In this document: one piece after another, positions 14,701-26,700 of the stretch
Layout: every line of letters begins with the position of its first letter
Numbering within the stretch: the first letter of the stretch is position 1
Assembly (NCBI GenBank): GCA_022828595.1
Contig: JAKGHH010000006.1
Span: 12,090,633-12,154,632, forward strand
DNA length: 64,000 bases
Direction of reading: 5' to 3'
Source of the DNA: Nelumbo lutea
Taxonomy: Eukaryota; Streptophyta; Magnoliopsida; Proteales; Nelumbonaceae
Made by a program: the position numbers and the translations under genes
Notes under the pieces: generated by a model
The model's database searches: none
Told to the model about the DNA's origin: nothing
Seen by the model: only the letters and a program-made list of their open reading frames with translations

Positions 14701-17700
14701 TGGATGGATATCAAGTTAGTCGACAATTTGGGAACATGAAGGACACTTTTTAGTGTAAGTGATGGATTAATATGGATATCCCCAAGGCCAGCTACGGTAG
14801 TAAGGGAACCGTCTGCAATGGCTATTTTTCGATTGCTTGGGCAAGGGGTATAAGTGCTAAAATGTAGTGAGGAGTGAGTCATGTAATCTGTGGCTCCTGA
14901 GTCGATAACCCATAAATCCCTAATAGGTTCATCTGAGACATTTAGTCCGTTAGGAATAGAAAACTTACCTGAGATTGCAAGAGAGCCTGCACCACTAGGT
15001 TTCTCCAACGATCCCAGAAGCCCCCTTAACTTTTCGATCTCCTCCTTATTGAACTCGGTCTTGTCTGGAGGCTTTTCTTGGCTCGGCTTATTAGTGGTGA
15101 AGTTAGCTTGACTTCGACTCTTCTGTTGTCCTCCTTGGTAGCCCCATTCCCTGTTCGATAGTTTACCATTCAGCTTCCAACACTTCTCTTTGGTGTGCCT
15201 TGGTTTCTTGCAATAGGTACACCAAAGAGACTCCTTGTTGCCCCATGCAGAGGACAAATTTGTCTTCATTTCTTCCAGTATTTTCGGTTGTTCCATCCTT
15301 GTAGTCATGGTTGAACCTTCTAGTACTTGGGGTTCAAGCATAACCCCCATACAACTTTCTTCAGCATGAACCAGAGAGATGGTCTCATTTAGAGATGGTA
15401 CCTCTTCTTTGCCGAGAATCTGGACCCTAACTTGATCAAATTCTGCGTTGAGTCCTGCAAGAAAGTCATAAACGCGATCTTGTTCGATAAAACTCTTTAG
15501 GATTGCTGCATCCACTGCACATTTAGTCTCAATGCACCGATAATGATCGATTTCTTGCCACTGGTTCTACAGTAAATTTGCGTACTCGGTAACTGTCTTG
15601 CTGCCTTGTTTAGTGACTCCAGTCTTGACTTTGATTTCGTACACTTGTGCTGCATCACATGCCTTTGAATATGTTTGTCGGACGGCATTCCAGATCTCTT
15701 TAGTCGTGGATAAAAACATACACGTGTCGCTGATTTCAGAGTTCATTGAATTCCATAACCATGGAGTCAGCTTCGTCCTATGCATCAAATCTTGGATCTC
15801 CTTCCTTCGGTCCCGTGCCTAAGAGATGTCTAAGCTTTCCTTTTCGGAAGTGTTCCTTGGCTCAGGATATTAGATCTGGCAACTTCAAATTCAGGTCTAA
15901 GATGCATTTGGAAATGCATAATCTTCCTTCTATCAAAGTGCTTCTTCATATACTTGACACAGCAGTCCGACGAATCCTTTCCTATGTGTACTAACTCATA
16001 CTCTGCCTAGAGGTTAATAAACCTCTATTTGGTACTGTCTAGAGGTGTTCGATTGCTGATATACTTTCTCAAGGTACTTATACATCTTATAGGCAGTCTT
16101 GTATCCTCTCACAGGGATTGCAATGTCAGTTTCAACTGATCCTAGGATCCATGATGCAATTTTTGCATCATCAATCTTCCACTGATTAAGACCCTTAATA
16201 TCTGAATCATCAGGTTTAGCTACAGATCCATCCAGATATAACCAAAGACCATTTGCCTCAACATGGAATTGAAAGTTAAACTTCCATAATGCATAGTTTG
16301 TACCATTGAATTTAATAGGGGAGAACATCCACCCTTTCTGATGCCATTGAAAGACAAGAGACAGCAATGCACACTTCTAGGAAACAAATAGAATTCAAAT
16401 CAGAAGGTAGAGAGAGATACCTTTCAGCCGATGTCCAAAAACAGTAATTATAATTTCTGTCGAACTCAGAAGTGGATCAAAGCTGATCCAAACCAAACCA
16501 AAAGGATTCAATAGATTTGCTCTGGGCGACACCAGATCTAAAATTTCAAGCTGATCTGATGTCTCTACAAAGAGATCCAAGGAGAAAAAGAATTCTGATG
16601 GTGCAACAGTCCAGAAAAGTGATCTATAAAGTTCTGATCAGAAGCTGCCCTAAAGAGAAGATTCAAAGGCACTCAAGAGCCTCCCAAATACTGTTAGGGA
16701 GTTCTTGAGACAGTAGTAAAAGAAGGGATTGAAAAGAGACTATATGCAGATCAAATTGTGACCTGCTCTAATACCATATTAGAGTCAGATTGAAAAGACA
16801 AAGAGAGAGGAAAAAGAGAACACAGCAGTTTGGTGGGTGTGTCACCTAGTGACTGTCAACACCCTAAAAGAAATATTTATATTAAAGAAAATAAAGGGAC
16901 AAATCTGCCCTTAGTGTACAAAAGAAAGAGTACAGAAAAGATAGATGTACAACAAAAGAAGTAAAAGTACAAAAATAGCCCTGCGGCTAGATCTTCTCAC
17001 TGTCTCTGCACCTGATATCCATTTCTTTTGGAAAGTTGATTTCTTGGGTCTCGGCTTCGAAGGGGATTCAGGCTTCTCAGTTGGGGCCTAGGCTGAATTC
17101 TAGGAGCCTATGGCATCTGTAATCTTGTTCTGTTTGGGTTGTTTCCCCTTCTAAGGTGTTTTCCTTGGGGGGATCTCTTTGTACTAGTATTTTATATCAA
17201 TAAAATTTACCTTACCTTTTCTCAAAAAAAAAAAATCATTATAGTGATTACTCTAATTTTTCTATAACAGCACTTTAAATAGGGATATGCTCCAATTATA
17301 GGAAATAAAGGACATGCCCAAATCACCAACCCAACAACTTGATGAGAAAACTAATACCATAAAGAAATTATTATATATGATTCTTCCAATACTCAGATAT
17401 GGTTAAATAACCTCATTTTGATGATTTTAGGAGAGTGGAGAAATTTACATTGGTCTTATGAACTAGGCGATCCACTATGCTCATTACAGATAAAGCCAAT
17501 TCCTCGTAATCTTTCTGCAATAGGAAAAAAATATATTGTGCAAAGTTTAGAACTTCCAACTTACAGCGAGAACCAATAAAGCCAAACTTGAAATTATCTT
17601 TTAAACATAAAAATAGTGATTCAAAATCAAACAAGTCAAAGACCATGCTTTATCATCCTCAGATTTGCATGTTTCAGTTCTTGCTGCAAGCCTTATCCAA

Positions 17701-20700
17701 AAACTCTCATTGAATGCAAGGACATTTTCAGCTACAAGTTTCTGGAGCTGTAAGGAAAACAAAGCATCAATTGACATATCCCTTACCAAGTATAATAGCC
17801 TTATATAACAAGGCAAATGTAAATATTTAGGTGAAATGTCTAGTAAACTACAGTTAGTGGCTTCAAGCAAACAGATCATGTTACCCACATAAGAATTGTC
17901 TATTATGCATATGGGGAAACCGTGTGGTTTCCAGGAGAGGAAGCAATCATCAAACAATGGACTTCACCAAGAAAGTGTCAACACTGCACCATGAGGATCT
18001 TTATCTACCATTCTATTTGTTAAATCTGCTAATAGCTATGTAATATGTGTCACAAGGGCACTACAGTCATTTTTTATATTCTATTTGTTAATCTTTCTGT
18101 CTTCCTCCCTTCTCCTCTCCCTTCTCTTCTCTCTTCTCCTTTATTCCTCCTTTTCTCCTAGTTTTATCAAGAAAAGATTGTAAAAGAGCAGTCTTTGTGG
18201 GCCTGAAGACAGATCGATCTGGTTTTTTATTACTTATGGATTTCCAGTTTGATTTCAGCAGGATTTATATCAGATTGGCCTGAGAGAAGTTTCTCTCATC
18301 TTCCCCCTTTATTTCCTAGTTGTGTGCCAAGATAAAGCTTATTTTTTTGTGATGGCTGAATGCTGTGAAGTTTTTTGGGTGTTTTTTAACAACTGTATGG
18401 GTCATGTAATCCTCTTGCATCCAGGTATGTGGGATCCGTAGATCTGGGATGATTGGTTGTTGCTGTAACAGCAGTTGGTAGGTAGTTATTTTGGTGGCTG
18501 CGGTGATTGTGTGGCCCTTTTAAGTGAATCACTGTAATCATAGGGCCTGTCCAGGATTGAAAACTCTGCAGTACAGTGTTTTTGGCTCCCAGTAGTGCTG
18601 TCCTGTACCAAAATTGGTGTTATTGGTGTTTTTTTCCTTTTGTTTTGTTTGTGGTTGAGAACCATGTTTTTTGTGGATGAACAGTGAATTCTAGTTGGCA
18701 CCATGTCTTGTGAAACTACAGAAACCTCAGGTGTGTCTTTTAGTCAAGGTGAACTTAGTGGGAGTGTGGACATGAGCTTTCCCATGGCTGTTATTCCTCT
18801 AGATGGCCTTAACTATCTAGAGTGGTCGAAGGGAATTAGACTCTATATCACTGCAAGGGGAAAGATAGGGTACATTAACGGAAAAGTTAAAGAACCAAAG
18901 TTTGGGAGTGCTGAACATGACAAGTGGGACCAAGAAAATAATATGGTGATGTTGTGGCTGCTTGTATCTATGCTACCACAGGTGAGAAAAAACTTTATGT
19001 GGGATGATACAGCTGTTGAAATCTAGGGACAAGCAAAATCCACCTATTCAGAACAAAGGCACTAAGCAAAAATCTATCAGTTGCAAGCTGCATCCACGAC
19101 ATGTAAACAAGGGGAGAGAAGTCTCTCAATGTACTACTCAGATCTGACTTCAATCTAGGAGTTAGATCATTATCAGAATATGAATTGGAAATGTGATGAG
19201 GATGGCAATGCCAAAGCCTACAAAACCCTAGCCTTCCAACTGTGGAGACACTTGATGTGCAGTAGTGATATAGCCCTGTTGTACTATAGTCTTATTCTTT
19301 CTATTCCTTTATTTTTCTCTTTCAGCCCTTTAAGGGCCTCTTTGTAATTGTACATTTTAATATGTATATATACACCTTTGGGGGTGGGGGCCGATTATCA
19401 CATTTTGACACCCTTGAAACTCTTGGTCTTCTCTCTTTCAAACTAATAGAGCAGGTTGTATCTACCAGCTATGATTCAGTTTGTTGCTTTGGATGTTAAA
19501 GGATTCTTTGAGAAGTTTTTTACTACCATTAAGCACTGTTTCAAGGCTGTTTGAGGGAGTAGAAGTTCAGGACTGTTATCAGTTTTGAACCCTAATGGAT
19601 TTCAGGTTCGAAAATAAAAAGAAAGGTAAAGAGAAAAGATGAGGAAGAGGGAGGAGAAGCAGTATAACACAAGAGTTGAAAAGGAGGAGCAGAAGCTTCA
19701 TATTCTGCCGCCGCCACTTTAATTAACATTTATAGGTTATGCTCATTACATGGAAAGGATAGATCTGCCCTTAGTCTTTACATAACAAATAGAGCAAAAA
19801 AAGACTGAAATAAATAACTGAAACAACTAAACGACCAATAGCTAACCCTAGGAAGACTAGAACATTTTCTACCCTACGGACACAGTGGGACCGAAGCTGT
19901 GGGGCCCACATCAGTGTTCTCTACACTCCCCCTCAAGTTGGGAATAAATGTTTATCATTCCCAACTTGGATAGATCTGCCTCTAGCTTCTTCCGTGGTAC
20001 AGCTTTGGTGAGGATATCTGCCAGCTGCATGTTGGAGGTGATGTATGGGAGACACACTTCTTGGGATGAGACCCTCTCTCGCACAAAGTATCGATCAACT
20101 TCAATATGTTTAGTTTTGTCATGCTGCACCGGGTTGTGTGCTATATTAATAGCCACTTGATTATCACAATACAGCATCAGGGGCTTCTCATACTCAATAC
20201 CCAACTCCTCAAGTAGTGATCTCAGCCAAAGAATTTCAGCCACTCCGTTAGCCATTGACCTGTACTCAGCTTCAGCACTAGATCGAGAGACAACACTCTG
20301 TTTCTTACTCCTCCAAGAGACCAGGTTACCTCCCACAAGAGCACAATATCTGGAGGTAGACCTTCTGTCATCAACACTCCCAGCCCAATTGGCATCCGTA
20401 TAGACTTCCACCTTCATGTGGTCATTGTTCTTGAACAGTATACCTCTACCTGAGCTTCTCTTCAAGTATGCTAGTATTCTTTCTACTGCTAGGAGGTGCG
20501 TGGTTCTAGGAGAATGCAAGTATTGACTGACAACACTAACCGCATAACTGATATCTGGCCGAGTGAGGCATAGATATAGGAGCTTTCCCACTAACCGCTG
20601 GAACATAACTTTGTCTTCAAGCAGCTCCCCACTCTTTGCACTAATCCTGTGGTTCTGTTAAATGGGTGTATCTGCAGGTTTGACACCCAGCTTTCCAGTT

Positions 20701-23700
20701 TCAGCCAATAGATCTAGAACATATTTCCTCTAAGAGACAAAGATCCCCTGTTTAGATCTAGCAACCTCAATACCCAAAAAGTACCGTAATGCACCCAGAT
20801 CTTTCACCTCAAACTCTTGATGAAGAAGCTGTTTGAGGGACTCAATCTCATGGTTGTCATTTCCTGTCACCACAATATCATCAACATATACTGCAAGTAG
20901 TGTTAGTGAGGACTCCACCCTCTTGATGAACAGTGTATGATTTGAGTGGGGCTGTACATAACCAAACTTCCCAAGGGCTAGTCTAAATCTGTCGAACCAA
21001 GCTCTAGGTGACTGCTTCAAACCATACAATGCCTTATTGAGCTGGCTGACTTTCTTACCTGCCTCTGTATCATAGAATCCAGGAGGCAACTACATGTAAA
21101 CCTCTTCCTGCAAGTCCCCATTCAGGAAGGCATTTTTAAAATCCACTTGGTACAAAGGCCAAGTGTGGCTTGCTGCAAGAGATAATAGAACCCGAATGGT
21201 GGTCATCTTGGCTACTGGGGCAAATGTCTCCAAGTAATCTATACCATAAGTCTGAGTGAACCCTTTTGCAACTAGCCGAGCTTTGTACCTCTCAATGGAA
21301 CCATCCGCATTGTGCTTCATAGTAAATACCCATCTGCATCCAACTGGTTTCTTTCCTTTGGGCAAGTCAACTAGCTCCCAGGTATTATTTTTCAACAGGG
21401 CATCCATTTCAACTTACATTGCACCTCTCCACTCTGGGACTGATAGGGCTTCTTGCACTGTTCTTGGAATAGGGACATTAGCAACGGAAGTGAGATAGGA
21501 CCTGTAGGAGGGAGATAGGCGATCATAGGACAAAAACTGGGAGATGCAATGGGCTGTAGATGTAGTGCAATGCCGTTTTCCTTTACGGATGGCAATGGGA
21601 AGGTCAAGGTCATCTGTAAGGGGTGAGGTAGCAACAATGGAAGGAGTCTCTATGGGCCCTGGGACTGTAATATCTGGACTTGGAGCTGCAGAAGAGGTTG
21701 GAGCTGGCCGGGATTGCTGATGACTGGGATCAACTTGCCTGCATCGCCTGTGATAGACTCTCAACTCCCGATCCCCCTGACCACCCTCGCTACTGCAGCC
21801 CTCATCACCCACAGGAATAGGTAAGGGAACAACCCCAAAAGTATTAACCCTGCCCTTACTGCACTCCCCCTGAAGAAAAGGACCCAAATCTCCACGCTCA
21901 CTACTCTCCCCCTGAGGAGAGACCCGAGAATAGTAGGGTGTCTCCTCAAAGAAAGTGACATCCATGGATACAAACTTCTTCCCTAAGACAGGATCATAGC
22001 AGCAATAACCCTTTTGAGTTTGTGCATAACCAAGAAAGATGCATTTGGAGGCCTTGGGTTCGAACTTGGAGTGATGGGGACCGAGAAGTTGAACAAAATA
22101 GGTACAACCAAATGTTTTGAGGGAAACAGTGAACAACTCCTGATCTGGGTATAGATGGGAAAAAGGAGATGACATATCAAGAACCCGGGAAGGAACCCGA
22201 TTAATAAGATATATCGTCGTGAGGATAGCATCACCCCATAAGCGAATAGGGACATTGGAGGTAAACATAATGCTTCTAGCCACCTCCAAGATGTGCCTAT
22301 TCTTCCTTTCTGCAACCCCATTCTACTGAGGTGTATGAGGACAAGTGCTCTGGTGAATAACCCCATGAGTAAGAAGGTAAGATGCCAATGGCTTAGCAAA
22401 GTATTCCTTTGCATTATCAGATCTAAGAACTTTGATCTTAGCATCAAACTGGGTTAGGATCATTTGGTGAAAGTTTTGGGTTAGGGTGGGAACCTCATCT
22501 CGTGAGCGCATAAGATAAACCCAAGAAAACCGGGTATGGTCATCAACAAATAACAGAAAATATCTGTACCCACCCATGGAAGGAATGTGATATGGCCCCC
22601 AGAAATCCGTATGCATAAGAACAAAAGGACAATTGCTCCTTTTATTGCTCAACGAATAAGAGTGTCTACAATGTTTAGCAAACTCACAGTTTTCACATTG
22701 CAACTGGGACAACTCAACAGACTCAAACAAATTAGGAAACAGACTCCTTAAGGACCGAAAAGACAAATGACCCAATCGGTTATGCCAAAGCATAACCGAA
22801 CTCACACTCTGGGAAACAAGTGACTTCTTATCCCCTGACTCTTTCCGATGAGAACTCTCCCCGAGCAGATAAATCCCATTCGTCTCACGGCCAGTCCCAA
22901 TCACCTTCTTCGTCTTCAGGTCCTGAAAAACACACCGGTCAGGGAAGAAGGTTATTGAGCGGTTCATGTGTTTGGTAATACTACTGAGTGAAAGAAGGTT
23001 AGTATCAAGCTTAGGGACATGTAAGACAGAAGACAAGGAGATGGTATCCGATAGCTTGATGTCATCCTTGCCAGAAATGGGGACAAGAGAGCCATCAGCA
23101 ATATATACTTTATCCCTACCAGAAGATAAATGATAAGTGGTAAACAATGAAGGCAAGCTAGTCATATGGTCAGATGCACCTGAATCTATCACCCAACAGG
23201 GTTCAGTGGTACCTGGAGCTGAGGCATGGCAGGCTGAGGCTCGAGTACTTGAATGTGCGGAAGCAAATGTGGCGGGGGCTAATGGTGACTGCGGTGGCTG
23301 AGCTGAGTTCCCAACTTCCCCTTCCAACTGTATAAGAGCAGCCCGAACTGCGGCTAAGGTCTCTAAGAATGTGCCTCTTGTGCCAGACGAGGATGCTGAA
23401 TTAGTATGCACTGCCACATGAACGTTACCCTTCTTGCTTCTTAACTTTGTCGGGACCAAATAAGGATGTAGCTTCCAACATGTTTTTTCGTGTGTTTGGG
23501 TTTCTTACAATGCCCACATAACACATAACTGCTATTCCCAATACTGCCTTCTGCCTGATTCTTAAACTCCATTTCGGTCAAGAACCAGAAGTCTCAAAAT
23601 TAGGGTTACTACAGTCAAAAACAGCACTTGGACTATCAACCACAATCACAAAATCAGTATAGAACTAATCTGTACTCACAGTAGATGTACATGAAACAGG

Positions 23701-26700
23701 TATAAAACTGATCTGAAATCAGTAACCACACACAACAGCAACAGTCCGAACTGTTTTCACCCCCTTAGAAGAGTTCAAAACCCCAAAAGAAAACTGAAAA
23801 AACAGTTTGAAGAACAATCTGATATGCTGAAGCCGAATTGGGGTTTTAATCAGTCCTAAAAGCAAATTCTCAGCCGTACACTCCAGACAGTACCATACGG
23901 ATAAGGCTTGTAGTAGGGTTAATATGAAACCCTAAAATTGATCAATGTTGAGGAGAGAACTATTAAGTTGCTGCAGTATTAGATCACAAGGTTCAGTCCA
24001 GTACTAGGGTTTGCCGCAGGATTAAGACAAAACCCTAGAGAATAGAAGGATAAAACCCTAGAGTGGTTTGGCCGCCCTTGCTAGATAGGTCCAACCTATC
24101 TTCTCTGATAGTACTTCTCTCAGAAAATAAAAAACTTACAATAGGATGTTCTTCGCTGCCTTCCAAGGTTACCCAAACCCTAGCCTTCTCTGATTCTTCC
24201 TGATCACCAACTCGCTGCAACTATGGCAATTCTTCAAACAGCTGCTAATCCTCTGGAGATCTCCAAGAACCAGTCAACGAACTCTACTTTCTCAGCTTCC
24301 AGTCTTAGATGGTTCACATGTGGTCGGCTGGACTAGACTCACATGAAAAACCCTAGCTCTGATACCAAGTAGAAGTTCAGGACTGTTATCAGTCTTGAAC
24401 CCTAATGGATTTCAGGTTCGAAAATAAGAAGAAAGGTAAAGAGAAAAGAGGAGGAAGAGGGAGGAGAAGCAGTAAAACACAAGAGTTGAAAAGGAGGAGC
24501 AGAAGCTTCATATTCTGCCGCCGCCACTTTAATTAATATTTATAGGTTATGCTCATTACATGGAAAGGACAGATCTGCCCTTAGTCTTTACATAACAAAT
24601 AGAGCAAAAAAAGACTGAAATAAATAACAACTGAAACAACTAAATGACCAATAGCTAACCCTAGGAAGACTAGAACACTTTCTACCCTACAGATACAGTG
24701 GGACCGAAGCTGTGGGGCCCACATCAGTGTTCTCTACAGAGGGCATTTTAATCAGCCGAAAGTGATAGGCTTTTTCTCTAGAAAAGATGCCCAGCAGGTT
24801 AGTATTTTCTTGATTTCTTCAAATCGGCTGATCCAGTCAGCCTAAGATTCTAAAGTTGGTGCCGCCCTGGCCTCCTTTCACTGTTTGTTTGATCTGATTT
24901 GAAGTTGGTTCAATTTTAGAGGGGTTTTGGTCCCACCTTGTGATCGACAGTCCTAAACATTTTGGACTGGCATCAATCTAAACCTACTGTAGTGAGATTT
25001 CTGCTGAGTAATCTCATTCTATTTAGTATTCATCAAAAAAAAAAAAAAAATCTCATTCTATTTAGTGAAGTGTTGCTTCAGTATTGTATTTGGACTGTTT
25101 CTGATTGAAGTTGGCTGGTTAATCATCAGTTCCTCTTCCTTTTACTATCGATTTCAGCATTGTTAACTTGTTTTGGACTGTGGTTATTATCCGGAATGGT
25201 TGAGAAGGCTGATATCATTTCCATGAAGTTTAATGGAACTAACTACAGTATGTGGAAGTTCTGTTTGGACTTCTTTATTAAAGAAAAGTATCTGGAAGGA
25301 TATTTGAATGGAAAGGTTACTAAACCGGATGAAACTGATACCAAGGTTTATTCACAATGGAAGCTGGATAATGGGAAAATGTTTTCCTGGACACTCGGTT
25401 CAATAGTATCTCATATTGCAGTACCCATGAGAAGAATTTGAACTGCCTATGGGATGTATTCATACATAAAGAAAGTATACCATCAACCCAACATGTCAAG
25501 ACAGTATCAGATTGAGTCTGAGGCTTTTGCTTATTACCAGGGAGATAGGAAGAATCAAGAATATTATGCCAGGTCTCTCGACCTGTGGGCAGAATATGAG
25601 CTTGTTCATATGGATCCTTCGGACTCTATAGATTGTGTTAAGTATCTCCAGCAGCATTTTGAGAAGAGGAAGGTGAATCAACTTCTTATGAGACTTGGAC
25701 CTGGGTATGAGATAATCAGGTCTAACATTTTGAGTAGAGGAGCTCTTCTGGATTTGGATTTAGTAATGGGTGAACTTTTGAGGGAGGAGACTAGACTCCT
25801 GACTGCTACAAGTATTGATGGGAAATCAATTGATTCTGGGGCTGACACTACTTTTAAAGGAAGTAAGAAGTCAGGTTCTAAGGAATTCTCCAAAACTCGA
25901 GTGTTATGAGTGTAAGGAGTTTGGATACATTACTTCTCACTGCAAGAAAAGGAATGTTTGCACTTATTGTAAGCAGCATGGTCACATCATTCCAGACTGT
26001 CCGATTAAGACATCTAAGGGTATTTAGAAGAAGAACCAGCCACGTGCATATCAAGTGACTAAGGGACAAACCACTGATATCTCTTCTACCAAGGGTGATT
26101 CCTCTATTAAGGGTGAACCTTCTACATCTATGGATGAAAAGAAAATTCAACAACCGGTATCCTCTACTATTTCCTCTGCCTTTTTTGCTATTGGCTTATC
26201 TAGTGAGTTTTCTGGTTATTGTTCCTCTCAATCTCATGTTTGGATCATTGATTCCAAAGCAACTAATCATATGATAAGAGCTTACCTTGAACCCCCAGAT
26301 AACATTTCTGAAACCCACCAAGACATATCATTACTGCCAATGGTGAAAAATTGAATATCATTGGTAGTAATGACTTATCTCTTAAGCTTTCATCTACTAC
26401 CTCCTTTCCTCTTACCAAAACCATTTTTATTCCCAACCTTACTACTAATCTGATTTGTGTTGGCCAACTTGTTAATGAAGGTCATATACTTCCGTTCTCT
26501 CATGATGGTTGTCCGATTCAGGACCAGTACATTGGAAAGGTGAAAGGGAAGGTGCGTGGACCAGGCCATCTATTTGCATTGGAGTTCGAGAACGCTCAAG
26601 CATCAACATCTTCAGCTTATTTCAGTTCATCCTCTTCTAGTTCTTTTGTTGGTCAAAGGAATAATGTTTGGGATTTATGGCATAAACAGTTGGGGTATTC

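Larger units (their letters stand above)
8440..17010 (-). mobile_element. Copia A, complete ends, internally disrupted
   Basis: LTR retrotransposon on the minus strand with a 5-bp target duplication CCTGA (8435-8439 and 17011-17015). The LTRs are 8440-8666 and 16777-17010 and are visibly diverged (more than 20 differences by eye over about 230 bp), so this is an older copy. Order on the minus strand: 5' LTR, PBS, leader, gag, truncated copia B, integrase, RT, RNase H, polypurine tract, 3' LTR. It interrupts a LINE reading frame inside intron 5 of the host gene. Confidence 0.9.
19558..24738 (-). mobile_element. Copia D, full-length ends, gag capsid missing
   Basis: Minus-strand copia with LTRs 19558-19925 and 24368-24738 and duplication GAGGG (19553-19557 and 24739-24743). 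PBS at 24356-24367 reads TGGTATCAGAGC on the minus strand; polypurine tract GAGGGGGAG at 19926-19934. The LTRs differ by about ten substitutions and one 3-bp indel by eye (near 2.7%), so the insertion is fairly recent. It lies in the leader of copia H. Same family as copia E, in opposite orientation. Confidence 0.93.
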
